This document shows, one piece after another, positions 25,326-34,134 of a DNA stretch of 53,488 bases. Source of the DNA: Rhodoferax sp. (GTDB lineage Bacteria > Pseudomonadota > Gammaproteobacteria > Burkholderiales > Burkholderiaceae_C); NCBI RefSeq assembly GCF_028689305.1, contig NZ_JAQTWM010000004.1, positions 30,708 through 84,195 on the forward strand, given 5' to 3'. The position numbers were made by a program, and so were the translations under genes. How positions within the stretch are numbered: position 1 is the first letter of the stretch; each line of letters starts with the position of its first letter. Below the pieces are notes generated by a model. That model saw only the letters and a program-made list of their open reading frames with translations, had not been told where the DNA came from and searched no databases.

Positions 25326-26802
25326 GGGTTGGTTCCTTTTGGGTGTAGAGCGCTGCCAGGGCGGCAGCGTGGTGTTGCGCAATGGCAGTGCGCACCGGGC
25401 GACCGTTGCCGGTGGCCATGGTGTTTTGCAGGGTAAAAGGTTCGCTGCTTAACCAGCCGCCAATCCGTGCGTAATCGGGCAGGGTGGCATTGGCCTGTGT
25501 CACGGCGGCGCTGATTTGTTCCGGTGTGGCGCCGGGCATGGGAACCAGAACCGCACACAACCAGGGTTGCGCTTCTCCCGTCACGACCGCTTGGGCAATG
25601 GCGGGTTGTGCCAGCAGGACAGATTCCACCCATTCGGGGGAAATGTTGCGGCCAAAGGCGGTGATCAGCAGGTTCTTTCGCCGTCCAGACAGGTACAGGT
25701 GACCGTTGTTGTCCAGGTAACCGAGATCACCGGTGGAGAAATCAGCTGTTGGTGTGACTCCAGATGATGCCGAAGGGCTGTTTACATACCCCAGGAATGC
25801 CGGGGTTGTGAGATGGATCTCTTGGTTTTCTACCCGCACCTGAACATGGGGCAGCGGGCGGCCAACGCCCTGGCCCTCATCACCAGGGCGGTTCAGGCTG
25901 ACGACGGAGCCGCATTCGGTCAGACCATAACCTTCATAGGCAGGGATCCCGACGGCTCGTGCCTGAGCAAGAAGTGCATGATCAACCCGGGCACCACCAA
26001 CCGCCACGTACGCCAGGCTGGTACTGGCTTGTTGTCTGGTTGCGGCCAGATAAAGGGTCCAGGCTTTGAGCAATTCGGGCACCAGAATCAGGCTGTGGGG
26101 TGCATGGGTGGCAACAGTCTGCTGCAGTGCGGCCGGGTCAAAACCAGTCATGCCGCGCCAGCCCATGGTGGACAGACTGGGCAGATGTACTTGGGCGCCA
26201 CTGAGCAGGGCAGCGTAAATACCAGCGGTGTTTTCCAACAGCAAGGTCAGCGGTAAAACGGCAAGGTGGCGGGTGATATGCAGTGGGGCCAGTTGGGTTT
26301 GCAGCGATGTGGCTGTGGCCATCAGCCCAGCCGCACTCAAACAAACGCCTTTGGGGTTGCCGGTGCTGCCGGATGTGAACGAAATTTTGGCGGTGCCTGC
26401 CGGCAGCGTGGCTGCCGCTGATGTCCGTCGCATTAAGGTGAAAGTGCGCCATGTTCCTTCTGCCACGAAACCGAGTCGAAGGGCTTCAACCCGATTGGGC
26501 TGGTCGGTCAGGATGGCATCGGCAGCGGTTTGCTCCAACGTGTGGACCATTTGGGCCGGACTGAAAAAAGTCGGAATTGGCAGATGGACTGTTTGCGCAT
26601 GCAGGGCTGCCAGGTCGGCCAACACCCAATCGGCGCCATTGTCAGCCAGTACCGCCAGTACCCGGCATGGACGCAACTGCTCGGCCAAAGTGTGTACATG
26701 GGCCAGCAGTGAAGACGCGCTCAGGCATTGGGAACTGTCTTGCAGAACGAGGTTGTCTTCTGGGTGGGCGCATAGCGCATCCAGTAGCAACGCGGCGCTC
26801 AC
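25312..26802 (-). CDS. AMP-dependent acyl/aryl ligase
   Basis: Adenylate-forming enzyme of 496 aa that activates a carboxylate with ATP. The phosphate-binding loop is AKISFTSGSTGNPKGV, the A5 motif YEGYGLTECGS, and A7/A8 is TGDLGYLDNNGHLYLSGRRK. Oddity: the A10 motif, normally ending in a catalytic Gly-Lys, reads TMATGNGRPVR, with Arg in the Lys position. That could impair adenylation or thioester formation, or be a family variant. The GTG start at 26802 overlaps the upstream gene's stop as GTGA. It is short for a fatty-acyl-CoA synthetase. No carrier protein gene is adjacent, so CoA or an amine may be the acceptor. Confidence 0.85.
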   Translation of the reverse strand: MSAALLLDALCAHPEDNLVLQDSSQCLSASSLLAHVHTLAEQLRPCRVLAVLADNGADWVLADLAALHAQTVHLPIPTFFSPAQMVHTLEQTAADAILTDQPNRVEALRLGFVAEGTWRTFTLMRRTSAAATLPAGTAKISFTSGSTGNPKGVCLSAAGLMATATSLQTQLAPLHITRHLAVLPLTLLLENTAGIYAALLSGAQVHLPSLSTMGWRGMTGFDPAALQQTVATHAPHSLILVPELLKAWTLYLAATRQQASTSLAYVAVGGARVDHALLAQARAVGIPAYEGYGLTECGSVVSLNRPGDEGQGVGRPLPHVQVRVENQEIHLTTPAFLGYVNSPSASSGVTPTADFSTGDLGYLDNNGHLYLSGRRKNLLITAFGRNISPEWVESVLLAQPAIAQAVVTGEAQPWLCAVLVPMPGATPEQISAAVTQANATLPDYARIGGWLSSEPFTLQNTMATGNGRPVRTAIAQHHAAALAALYTQKEPTHDVL

Positions 26803-27410
26803 GCTGTGGCGTCCATGCGTTGCAGGGCCAGACGAATTTTGCCAGCCACCACAATGGGTTGAGTGTCATAGTAGCTGCCCCAGTGTCTGGCTTCATCACG
26901 TAAGCGGGCCGGGTTCGCAGCGGTGAGCGCCAATAATGGCAAACCCAGCTTGGCGAAAATCCCGATCAGTTCCTGGGTGGCGGTGAAGACCACCCATTCA
27001 AACCCTTGTGCACTCAGGTGGTCGGCCAGGGCGCGAATGATGTGCACACTGCCGCCAGCTTTTTGTGAAGCCAGGTGACCAACTTCCACAATCCGTTCGC
27101 GCTTGACGTGCTGGTGGGCCAATTGCGCCATGGCTTGTTCGATGGGCAGGTCCAGATAGTGTTCCAGATAGAGTTTGCTGGTCTGAGCGCTACGCCAGCC
27201 GGTGGCGGCAATGATGGTTTGATTGCGTTCCAATACCATCAGATTCGGGGCAAATGAGGGGATATTGGCACCGTATCTGGATGCAAAGATGTCATGAATG
27301 AATTTTTCCGCAACCAAACGGTGTGGCGAACCCAGTGGGGCGTGGAGCGCTGATAGGGCAGACATCGGTGTTTGCAGTACCTTGCGTTGGGCGTTGGTTC
27401 GGATGGACAT
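26799..27410 (-). CDS. Thermostable hemolysin family protein (PF12261-like)
   Basis: 203 aa, recognised by the conserved block RIVEVGHLASQKAGGSVHI followed by WVVFTATQELIGIFAKLGLP and the end motif RHWGSYYDTQPIVVAG. The family is named after a Vibrio hemolysin, but its biochemical role is uncertain. The layout resembles GNAT/acyl-transferase folds, from memory of the family and not verified here. It is the first gene of a five-gene overlapping operon with an AMP ligase, a di-iron oxidase-like protein, an SDR and a TPR protein. This argues for a role as a transferase in metabolite synthesis rather than a toxin. No signal peptide is present. Confidence 0.78.
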   Translation of the reverse strand: MSIRTNAQRKVLQTPMSALSALHAPLGSPHRLVAEKFIHDIFASRYGANIPSFAPNLMVLERNQTIIAATGWRSAQTSKLYLEHYLDLPIEQAMAQLAHQHVKRERIVEVGHLASQKAGGSVHIIRALADHLSAQGFEWVVFTATQELIGIFAKLGLPLLALTAANPARLRDEARHWGSYYDTQPIVVAGKIRLALQRMDATA

Positions 27411-27549
27411 GACGGTCAGTTCTTGAAGTGTTTGAAACTGGACTGAAGTCTAAAAATGCATTCTTAAACTCCTCTTAAGTGTTGTGGAAAGATCGGCGCC
27501 GTCGGGATGGAGGCTGCAACGGGTTAAAATCCGCGGCTGACCAATTTTG

Positions 27550-27572
27550 GGGGGCGGGGTTTTTCCGCCCCC
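27550..27572. other. GC-rich hairpin upstream of tRNA-Leu
   Basis: GGGGGCGG at 27550-27557 pairs with CCGCCCCC at 27565-27572 around a GGTTTTT loop, followed by TTTAATTT on the plus strand. It lies between the minus-strand operon start and tRNA-Leu. It could be a terminator or an insulator. No plus-strand gene precedes it. Confidence 0.45.
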
Positions 27573-27580
27573 TTTAATTT

Positions 27581-27667
27581 GCGCGGGTGGCGAAATTGGT
27601 AGACGCACCAGGTTTAGGTCCTGACGCTGGCAACAGTGTGCGGGTTCGAGTCCCGCCCCGCGCACCA
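27581..27667 (+). tRNA. tRNA-Leu(UAG)
   Basis: 87-nt class II tRNA. The acceptor GCGCGGG pairs with CCCGCGC at 27657-27663, and CCA is encoded at 27665-27667. The anticodon loop TTTAGGT gives anticodon UAG. The T-arm GGGTTCGAGTCCC is perfect. It lies 20 bp before the tig start codon and could be cotranscribed with it. Confidence 0.96.
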
Positions 27668-27687
27668 CACTTTTTTGGAGAAAAAAC

Positions 27688-28998
27688 ATGGCCGCAGTTG
27701 TAGAAACACTAGAAAAGCTGGAACGCAAAATGACGTTGAGCTTGCCCGTCGACACCATCCAGTCCGAAGTGGCTGCACGCTTGAAAAAGCTGGCGCGCAC
27801 CGTCAAGATGGACGGTTTCCGCCCGGGCAAGGTACCGATGAATGTGGTGGCGCAGCGCTACGGTTATTCAGTGCAATACGAAGTCATGAATGACAAGGTG
27901 GGCGAGGCGTTTTTTAATGCGGCCAATGATGCTCAACTTCGCGTGGCCGGCCAGCCAAAAATCAACGAAAAAGAAGGTGCGCCTGAAGGTGAACTGACTT
28001 TTGAAGCTGTGTTTGAGGTCTACCCGGAAGTCAAGATTGGTGACCTCTCCACCGCTGAAGTTGAAAAAATCACGGCTGAAGTGTCTGACGCCGCCATTGA
28101 CAAGACGCTGGACATTTTGCGCAAGCAGCGTCGTACCTTCTCGCAGCGCCCGCATGACGCTGCTGCTGAGAATGGTGACCGCGTCACGGTTGATTTTGAA
28201 GGCAAGATTGATGGTGAAGCGTTTGCCGGAGGCAAAGCCGAAGGCTTTCAGTTCATCCTCGGTGACGGCCAGATGCTCAAGGAGTTCGAAGAGGCTACTC
28301 GCGGTCTGAAGGCCGGCGAGAGCAAGACTTTCCCGTTGGCATTTCCCGCTGATTACCACGGTAAGGACGTGGCTGGCAAGACGGCTGACTTCATGGTTAC
28401 GGTCAAGAAGATTGAGGCAGCCCACCTGCCGGAAGTCAACGAGGCCCTGGCCAAGTCCCTGGGCATTGCCGACGCCACCGTGGACGGTCTGCGTGCCGAC
28501 ATCAAGAAGAATCTGGAACGCGAAGTCAAGTCTCGTCTGCTGGCGCGCAACAAGACTGCGGTGATGGATGCCTTGGTGGCCAAGGCTGAGCTGGATTTGC
28601 CCAACGCCGCTGTGCAGGCTGAAATGGCACGTCTGCTCGAAGGCGCGCGTGCTGACCTGAAGCAGCGTGGGATCAAGGATGCTGATAAGGTGGAGATTCC
28701 TGATGACGTGTTCCGTCCTCAAGCCGAACGTCGTGTGCGTCTGGGCTTGGTGGTGGCAGAGTTGGTGCGTGCCAATGCCCTGCAGGCCACGATGGAGCAG
28801 ATCAAGGCGCATGTCGAAGAACTGGCTGCCAGCTACGAAAAGCCTGCCGAGGTGTCGCGTTGGTATTTCAGTGACAACAAGCGCTTGGCTGAAGTAGAGG
28901 CGATTGTTCTTGAAAACAATGTGACTGACTTTGTGCTGTCCAAAGCCAAGGTGACGGAAAAAGCCATGGCATTTGATGAGTTGATGGCACAAAACTAA
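27688..28998 (+). CDS. tig: Trigger factor
   Basis: Ribosome-associated chaperone and peptidyl-prolyl isomerase of 436 aa. The ribosome-binding loop signature GFRPGKVP lies near residue 50. The FKBP-like domain is seen at [19 protein letters not shown] and [15 protein letters not shown]. The C-terminal helical arms end at MAFDELMAQ. It leads the tig-clpP-clpX-lon order common in proteobacteria. TTGGAG lies upstream of the ATG. Intact and of usual length. Confidence 0.96.
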   Translation: MAAVVETLEKLERKMTLSLPVDTIQSEVAARLKKLARTVKMDGFRPGKVPMNVVAQRYGYSVQYEVMNDKVGEAFFNAANDAQLRVAGQPKINEKEGAPEGELTFEAVFEVYPEVKIGDLSTAEVEKITAEVSDAAIDKTLDILRKQRRTFSQRPHDAAAENGDRVTVDFEGKIDGEAFAGGKAEGFQFILGDGQMLKEFEEATRGLKAGESKTFPLAFPADYHGKDVAGKTADFMVTVKKIEAAHLPEVNEALAKSLGIADATVDGLRADIKKNLEREVKSRLLARNKTAVMDALVAKAELDLPNAAVQAEMARLLEGARADLKQRGIKDADKVEIPDDVFRPQAERRVRLGLVVAELVRANALQATMEQIKAHVEELAASYEKPAEVSRWYFSDNKRLAEVEAIVLENNVTDFVLSKAKVTEKAMAFDELMAQN

Positions 28999-29020
28999 AC
29001 GCTGACTGATTCATGTCGTT

Positions 29021-29070
29021 CAAATTGGGGCTTGTGCCTGACTTGTTGTCAGGCAATCAAGCCCCATTTG
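29021..29070. terminator. Long inverted repeat between tig and clpP
   Basis: Nested stem: CAAAT, GGGGCTTG and GCCTGAC on the left pair with GTCAGGC, CAAGCCCC and ATTTG on the right, around a TTGTT loop. It spans 50 bp with only small bulges. No run of T follows immediately. It may attenuate or insulate tig from clpP, or stabilise the tig mRNA 3' end. Confidence 0.65.
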
Positions 29071-29122
29071 TTTGGAGTCTTGCTTTTTTGGCTACAGTAA
29101 GGCCAGTTTATTTGGAGTCAAC

Positions 29123-29743
29123 ATGAACCCTTGCAGGAGTGCTATGGACATACAGAATCTGGGCATGGTGCCCATGGTGATTGAACAGTCGGGTCGTGGT
29201 GAGCGCTCATATGACATTTATTCGCGCTTGCTGAAGGAGCGCGTGATTTTTCTGGTGGGGCCTGTCAATGATCATGTGGCCAATCTGGTGGTGGCGCAGT
29301 TATTGTTTCTGGAAAGCGAAAACCCTGACAAAGATATTTCGTTTTACATCAATTCGCCCGGTGGTTCTGTGAGTGCCGGCATGGCCATTTATGACACCAT
29401 GAACTTCATCAAGCCTCAGGTGTCAACGCTGTGCACAGGTATGGCGGCCAGCATGGGGGCCTTTTTGCTGGCGTCTGGGGCCAAGGGCAAGCGGTTTTCG
29501 CTGCCGAATTCCAAGATCATGATCCACCAGCCATCAGGGGGGAGCCAAGGGCAGGCCACTGAAATCGAAATTCAGGCCCGGGAGATCTTGAAAACACGGG
29601 AACAGCTCAACAAGATATTGGCTGAACGTACCGGACAACCGCTGGAGCGTATCGAACGCGATACCGAGCGTGACTATTACATGTCGGCTGAAGAATGTAA
29701 GGAATATGGTCTGATTGACCAGGTTATCTCAAAAAGGGCGTAG
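29123..29743 (+). CDS. clpP: ATP-dependent Clp protease proteolytic subunit
   Basis: Serine protease subunit of ClpXP/ClpAP, 206 aa. The catalytic Ser lies in [14 protein letters not shown] and the catalytic His in [10 protein letters not shown]. The Asp of the triad follows in [11 protein letters not shown]. The N-terminal axial loop motif is [20 protein letters not shown]. The ATG at 29123 has TTGGAG upstream. An ATG at 29144 with AGGAG four bases away is the main alternative and would remove 7 residues. clpX follows 5 bp downstream. Confidence 0.95.
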   Translation: MNPCRSAMDIQNLGMVPMVIEQSGRGERSYDIYSRLLKERVIFLVGPVNDHVANLVVAQLLFLESENPDKDISFYINSPGGSVSAGMAIYDTMNFIKPQVSTLCTGMAASMGAFLLASGAKGKRFSLPNSKIMIHQPSGGSQGQATEIEIQAREILKTREQLNKILAERTGQPLERIERDTERDYYMSAEECKEYGLIDQVISKRA

Positions 29744-29748
29744 TTCTC

Positions 29749-31011
29749 ATGGCCGAAAAAAAAGGCTCCTCAGGCGAAAAAACGTTGTACTGCTCGTTTT
29801 GCGGTAAAAGCCAGCATGAAGTCAAGAAACTGATCGCCGGCCCATCCGTTTTTGTCTGCGATGAGTGTATTGACTTGTGCAATGAAATCATTCGTGATGA
29901 GTTGCCGGCAACAACGCAGGCCGTTGGCAAAAGTGACTTGCCCACACCTGGCGAACTCAAAGCCAATCTCGACAACTATGTCATTGGTCAAGAGGCGGCC
30001 AAGCGAATCCTCGCGGTAGCAGTCTACAACCACTACAAACGGCTCAGGCATCAGGGGCAGTCAGCCAAGGACGATGTGGAGCTGTCCAAAAGCAATATTT
30101 TGCTGATTGGCCCCACGGGCTCAGGTAAAACCTTGCTGGCGCAGACATTGGCGCGTATGTTGGATGTGCCTTTTGTCATGGCTGATGCCACGACGCTGAC
30201 GGAAGCTGGTTATGTGGGGGAGGACGTTGAAAATATCGTGCTCAAGTTGCTGCAAAGTTGCAACTATGAGGTTGAGCGGGCACAACGGGGTATTGTTTAT
30301 ATTGATGAAATTGACAAAATTTCGCGTAAATCGGATAACCCGTCCATTACCCGCGATGTCTCGGGGGAAGGTGTGCAGCAGGCCTTGCTCAAGTTGATTG
30401 AAGGCACCATGGCCAGTGTGCCACCACAGGGTGGGCGCAAGCATCCCAATCAGGATTTTGTCCAGGTAGACACCACCAATATTCTGTTTATTTGTGGTGG
30501 CGCTTTTGCTGGGCTTGAGAAGGTCATTGAAAACCGTACCGAATCGTCCGGCATCGGTTTTGGCGCTGCAGTTAAGAGCAAGCAAAATCGCAGTCTGACG
30601 GATGTCTTCAAGGAGGTGGAGCCTGAGGACTTGATCAAATTTGGTCTGATTCCTGAACTGGTCGGACGCATGCCCGTGGTGGCGACGCTGGGGGAGCTCA
30701 GTGAAGATGCCCTGGTTCAGATTCTGACCGAGCCCAAAAACGCCTTGGTCAAGCAGTATGCCAAGCTGCTTGCCATGGAGGATGTTGAACTGGAAATCCG
30801 GCCCTCAGCCTTGAAAGCCATTGCCAGGAAGGCGCTGGCCCGAAAAACGGGTGCCCGAGGGCTACGTTCCATTCTGGAGCAAGCGCTGATTGACACCATG
30901 TTTGAACTGCCCAATTCGTCTAATGTTGAAAAGGTGGTAGTTGACGAGTCCACCATTGACGAAAACAAACCGCCGTTGCTGGTTTACCGAGAAGCAGCCA
31001 GGAAGGCCTGA
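29749..31011 (+). CDS. clpX: ATP-dependent Clp protease ATP-binding subunit ClpX
   Basis: AAA+ unfoldase of 420 aa that feeds substrates to ClpP. The N-terminal zinc domain has four Cys (YCSFCGK and VCDECIDLC). Walker A is [15 protein letters not shown], Walker B is [10 protein letters not shown], and the sensor 2 region [15 protein letters not shown] follows. The ClpP-contacting loop is seen as SSGIGFGA. The only ribosome-binding candidate, AAGGGCG, overlaps the clpP stop, so translation is likely coupled. Full length and intact. Confidence 0.97.
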   Translation: MAEKKGSSGEKTLYCSFCGKSQHEVKKLIAGPSVFVCDECIDLCNEIIRDELPATTQAVGKSDLPTPGELKANLDNYVIGQEAAKRILAVAVYNHYKRLRHQGQSAKDDVELSKSNILLIGPTGSGKTLLAQTLARMLDVPFVMADATTLTEAGYVGEDVENIVLKLLQSCNYEVERAQRGIVYIDEIDKISRKSDNPSITRDVSGEGVQQALLKLIEGTMASVPPQGGRKHPNQDFVQVDTTNILFICGGAFAGLEKVIENRTESSGIGFGAAVKSKQNRSLTDVFKEVEPEDLIKFGLIPELVGRMPVVATLGELSEDALVQILTEPKNALVKQYAKLLAMEDVELEIRPSALKAIARKALARKTGARGLRSILEQALIDTMFELPNSSNVEKVVVDESTIDENKPPLLVYREAARKA

Positions 31012-31079
31012 TTAGGTCTGTCTTTGTGGGCATATTGCCCTCATTGGGATCAATTTGCTTATCCATAATGGCATGACCG

Positions 31080-31107
31080 CTTGAAATGCGGTCATGCCGC
31101 TCCATAT
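31080..31107 (+). promoter_or_regulatory. Heat-shock (sigma-32) promoter of lon
   Basis: CTTGAAA at 31080-31086 is the full sigma-32 -35 consensus. CTCCATAT at 31100-31107 matches CCCCATNT with one difference, and the spacer is 13 bp (expected 11-16). Lon is a classic heat-shock gene and its ATG lies 25 bp after the -10. The -35 overlaps a perfect 11-bp inverted repeat, GGCATGACCGC at 31070-31080 with GCGGTCATGCC at 31088-31098. Confidence 0.8.
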
Positions 31108-31132
31108 CTTCCGGGTAACTAAAGGATGCTTT

Positions 31133-33574
31133 ATGTCTGGTCACACCCCTTTACCTGCTATTCCGTTTGATTTACCGCTGTTGCCTTTGCGCGATGTGGT
31201 GGTATTTCCGCACATGGTCATACCGCTTTTTGTCGGTCGACCCAAAAGCATCAAGGCGCTGGAAGCCGCCATGAGTTCGGATCGGCGCATCATGCTGGTG
31301 GCACAAAAAGCAGCAGCCAAGGACGATCCGCTGGTAACCGACATGTTCAATGTGGGCTGTATTTCGACCATCCTGCAAATGCTTAAGCTGCCAGATGGCA
31401 CCGTCAAGGTGCTGGTGGAAGGTCAACAGCGCGCATCAGTGACAAAGGTTGAAGATGGCGAGTCGCATTTCTTGGCCAGTATCACGCCAGTGGAGGCAGA
31501 GTCCGAACCGGAAGCGAAGTCACGCACCAAGACCAGTGAAATTGAGGCATTGCGGCGCGCTGTGATGCAACAGTTTGACCAATATGTCAAACTGAACAAA
31601 AAAATCCCGCCGGAAATACTGACTTCCATTTCCAGCATTGATGATGCCGGACGGTTGGCAGACACCATTGCAGCCCATTTGCCCTTGAAGCTGGAAAACA
31701 AGCAGGCGGTGCTGGAACTCGCCGACATCAAGGAACGTCTGGAAAACCTGTTCGAGCAGATTGAACGTGAAGTCGACATATTGAATGTGGACAAGAAAAT
31801 CCGTGGCCGGGTCAAACGGCAGATGGAGAAAAACCAGCGCGATTTTTATCTGAATGAGCAAGTGAAAGCCATTCAGAAGGAACTGGGCGAGGGTGAAGAC
31901 GGCGCCGATATTGAGGAGATTGAGAAAAAGATCAAGGCCGCCAAAATGCCCAAGGAAGCGTTGAAAAAGGCCGAGGGTGAGCTGAAAAAGCTCAAGCTCA
32001 TGTCACCCATGTCCGCCGAGGCGACGGTGGTGCGCAATTACATTGATGTGCTGACAGGTTTGCCGTGGGCTGCCAAAACCAAGATCAAGCACAACCTGGT
32101 CAATGCCGAGCAGGTCTTGAACGAAGACCACTATGGCCTGGACAAGGTCAAGGACCGCATCCTGGAATATCTCGCTGTCCAACAGCGTGTTGACAAGGTC
32201 AAGGCCCCCATTTTGTGTCTGGTGGGTCCGCCGGGCGTGGGGAAGACTTCGCTGGGGCAATCGATCGCCAAGGCCACTGGACGCAAATATGTCCGCATGG
32301 CTTTGGGCGGCATGCGTGACGAGGCTGAGATTCGCGGTCACCGGCGTACCTACATTGGCGCCATGCCGGGCAAGGTGTTGCAGAGTTTGTCTAAGGTGGG
32401 CACCCGCAATCCGTTGTTCTTGCTCGACGAAATTGACAAGCTCGGGACCGATTTTCGCGGTGATCCGTCAAGTGCGTTGCTTGAGGTGCTGGATCCGGAG
32501 CAAAACCACAAATTTGGTGATCACTACGTGGAAGTTGATTACGACCTGAGTGATGTGATGTTTGTGGCGACATCGAATTCGATGAATATTCCACCTGCCT
32601 TGCTGGATCGGATGGAAGTGATCCGGTTGTCAGGTTATACCGAGGACGAGAAAACCAATATTGCCATCAGATACCTGCTGCCCAAGCAACTCAAAAACAA
32701 TGGTGTCAAAGAATCAGAGCTGGTCGTTACCGAAGACGCAGTTCGCGACATCGTGCGTTATTACACCCGGGAGGCCGGTGTGCGCTCTCTGGAGCGTGAA
32801 ATTTCCAAAATCTGCCGCAAGGTGGTCAAGGGGATCCAACTCAAGAAAATGATCGGACAGGTGGTGGTGTCAGGTGACAACCTCAATGAGTTTCTCGGGG
32901 TACGCAAGTACGACTATGGTCGTGCCGAGAAGAAAAATCAGGTCGGGCAGGTGGTCGGTTTGGCATGGACTGAAGTAGGTGGAGATCTGCTCACCATCGA
33001 AGCCGCCATGATGCCGGGTAAAGGGGTGATCACCCGAACCGGTTCGTTGGGCGATGTGATGAAAGAGTCTGTGGAGGCTGCTCGCACTGTGGTCCGCAGT
33101 CGTTCGCACCGGCTGGGCATCAAGGACGAATTCTTTGAAAAAAAGGACATCCACATCCATGTGCCCGATGGCGCCACTCCGAAAGATGGCCCGAGCGCCG
33201 GTGCCGCCATGACAACGGCTTTTGTGTCGGCCATGACAGGTATTCCTGTGCGCTGTGATGTGGCCATGACGGGTGAAATCACCTTGCGCGGAGAAGTGAC
33301 GGCTATTGGTGGGCTCAAGGAGAAATTGTTGGCGGCCTTGCGGGGCGACATCAAGACCGTGTTGATCCCCGAAGAGAATGCCAAAGACCTGCAGGACATT
33401 CCCGAGAATGTCAAGAATGGCCTGGAAATCGTTCCCGTGCGCTGGATTGACAAAGTTCTGGAAATCGCCCTGGAACGTATGCCAACGCCGTTGTCAGAAG
33501 TGGAGCCGACGGCGGTCACTGCGGCAGACGCTGCCATTGAACAGCCCTCGTTGTCGGGTACGGTCAAGCATTGA
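31133..33574 (+). CDS. lon: ATP-dependent protease La
   Basis: Hexameric AAA+ protease of 813 aa. Order: N-terminal substrate-binding domain beginning FDLPLLPLRDVVVFPHM; coiled coil; AAA+ module with Walker A GPPGVGKTSLGQSIAKA and Walker B NPLFLLDEIDK; and a C-terminal protease domain. The catalytic Ser lies in KDGPSAGAAM and the Lys in IGGLKEKLLAA. ATG 31133 is preceded by AAAGGA; the in-frame start at 31094 would lie inside the promoter region. It is expected to be heat-inducible from the sigma-32-type promoter at 31080. Confidence 0.97.
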   Translation: MSGHTPLPAIPFDLPLLPLRDVVVFPHMVIPLFVGRPKSIKALEAAMSSDRRIMLVAQKAAAKDDPLVTDMFNVGCISTILQMLKLPDGTVKVLVEGQQRASVTKVEDGESHFLASITPVEAESEPEAKSRTKTSEIEALRRAVMQQFDQYVKLNKKIPPEILTSISSIDDAGRLADTIAAHLPLKLENKQAVLELADIKERLENLFEQIEREVDILNVDKKIRGRVKRQMEKNQRDFYLNEQVKAIQKELGEGEDGADIEEIEKKIKAAKMPKEALKKAEGELKKLKLMSPMSAEATVVRNYIDVLTGLPWAAKTKIKHNLVNAEQVLNEDHYGLDKVKDRILEYLAVQQRVDKVKAPILCLVGPPGVGKTSLGQSIAKATGRKYVRMALGGMRDEAEIRGHRRTYIGAMPGKVLQSLSKVGTRNPLFLLDEIDKLGTDFRGDPSSALLEVLDPEQNHKFGDHYVEVDYDLSDVMFVATSNSMNIPPALLDRMEVIRLSGYTEDEKTNIAIRYLLPKQLKNNGVKESELVVTEDAVRDIVRYYTREAGVRSLEREISKICRKVVKGIQLKKMIGQVVVSGDNLNEFLGVRKYDYGRAEKKNQVGQVVGLAWTEVGGDLLTIEAAMMPGKGVITRTGSLGDVMKESVEAARTVVRSRSHRLGIKDEFFEKKDIHIHVPDGATPKDGPSAGAAMTTAFVSAMTGIPVRCDVAMTGEITLRGEVTAIGGLKEKLLAALRGDIKTVLIPEENAKDLQDIPENVKNGLEIVPVRWIDKVLEIALERMPTPLSEVEPTAVTAADAAIEQPSLSGTVKH

Positions 33575-33618
33575 CGAAGATTTTTGATTGTTGATGCAGA
33601 AGAAGGAAGTTTTTACTT

Positions 33619-33624
33619 TATAAT
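33619..33624 (+). promoter_or_regulatory. -10 element for the tRNA-Gly/Cys/Leu cluster
   Basis: Perfect TATAAT 15 bp upstream of the first tRNA-Gly, in an AT-rich stretch after the lon stop. No good -35 lies at 16-18 bp, although TTGATG occurs at 33591. The short GC-containing discriminator is compatible with stable-RNA control. Confidence 0.5.
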
Positions 33625-33638
33625 CTAGGGCTTACGAC

Positions 33639-33714
33639 GCGGGAATAGCTCAGTTGGTAGAGCGCAACCTTGCCAAGGTTGAGGTCGAGAGTTCGAGACT
33701 CTTTTCCCGCTCCA
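33639..33714 (+). tRNA. tRNA-Gly(GCC), copy 1
   Basis: 76-nt tRNA. The acceptor GCGGGAA pairs with TTCCCGC. The anticodon loop within CAACCTTGCCAAGGTTG gives GCC. CCA is encoded at 33712-33714. It is identical along its full length to the copy at 33751. Confidence 0.97.
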
Positions 33715-33750
33715 GTTTTTTTATTGATGCAAGCTCTGGTTTGCGTCTAC

Positions 33751-33826
33751 GCGGGAATAGCTCAGTTGGTAGAGCGCAACCTTGCCAAGGTTGAGGTCGA
33801 GAGTTCGAGACTCTTTTCCCGCTCCA
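33751..33826 (+). tRNA. tRNA-Gly(GCC), copy 2
   Basis: Identical 76-nt copy of the tRNA-Gly 36 bp upstream, with encoded CCA at 33824-33826. The spacer between the copies is not repeated. The tandem arrangement is a gene-dosage feature and not a CRISPR array. Confidence 0.97.
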
Positions 33827-33832
33827 GATTCC

Positions 33833-33861
33833 AAAAAAGGGAAGCAGTGCTTCCCTTTTTT
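33833..33861 (+). terminator. Intrinsic terminator after tRNA-Gly copy 2
   Basis: AAAAAAGGGAAGCA at 33833-33846 pairs with TGCTTCCCTTTTTT at 33848-33861. The right arm supplies a T-run on the plus strand, and the symmetric A-run makes it potentially bidirectional. It would separate tRNA-Gly from tRNA-Cys. Confidence 0.75.
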
Positions 33862-33872
33862 GTAACGGTTTT

Positions 33873-33946
33873 GGCGCGATAGCAAATCGGTTATGCAACG
33901 GATTGCAAATCCGTGGAGCCCAGTTCGACTCTGGGTCGCGCCTCCA
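33873..33946 (+). tRNA. tRNA-Cys(GCA)
   Basis: 74-nt tRNA. The acceptor GGCGCGA pairs with TCGCGCC, the anticodon stem-loop GGATTGCAAATCC gives GCA, and the T-arm CAGTTCGACTCTG follows. CCA is encoded. Confidence 0.96.
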
Positions 33947-34026
33947 AAAAATCCCGGTTCCAATTTGTGTATGCAGGCCCTGCAAGTTGGTTGAGCCGGG
34001 TGTTTTTTGTTTCACAATACGGTCAT

Positions 34027-34119
34027 GCCCGAGTGGTGAAATAGGTAGACACATCGGACTTAAAATCCGCCGCTTCGTGAATAACGGGCGTACCGGTTCG
34101 ATTCCGGTCTCGGGCACCA
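34027..34119 (+). tRNA. tRNA-Leu(UAA)
   Basis: 93-nt class II tRNA. The acceptor GCCCGAG pairs with CTCGGGC at 34109-34115, the anticodon loop in CGGACTTAAAATCCG gives UAA, and the variable arm is long (CCGCTTCGTGAATAACGGG). CCA is encoded at 34117-34119. A protein gene starts only 15 bp downstream. Confidence 0.94.
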
Positions 34120-34134
34120 CTACACTTTCATCTC

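Noticed and set aside
26799-27410. Calling the first operon gene a hemolysin toxin
   Set aside because: The name comes from the family only. There is no signal peptide, and the operon partners are metabolic enzymes.
33639-33826. Direct repeat that might suggest a CRISPR or phage attachment site
   Set aside because: The repeated unit is a complete tRNA-Gly gene in two identical copies. There are no further units and no integrase nearby.
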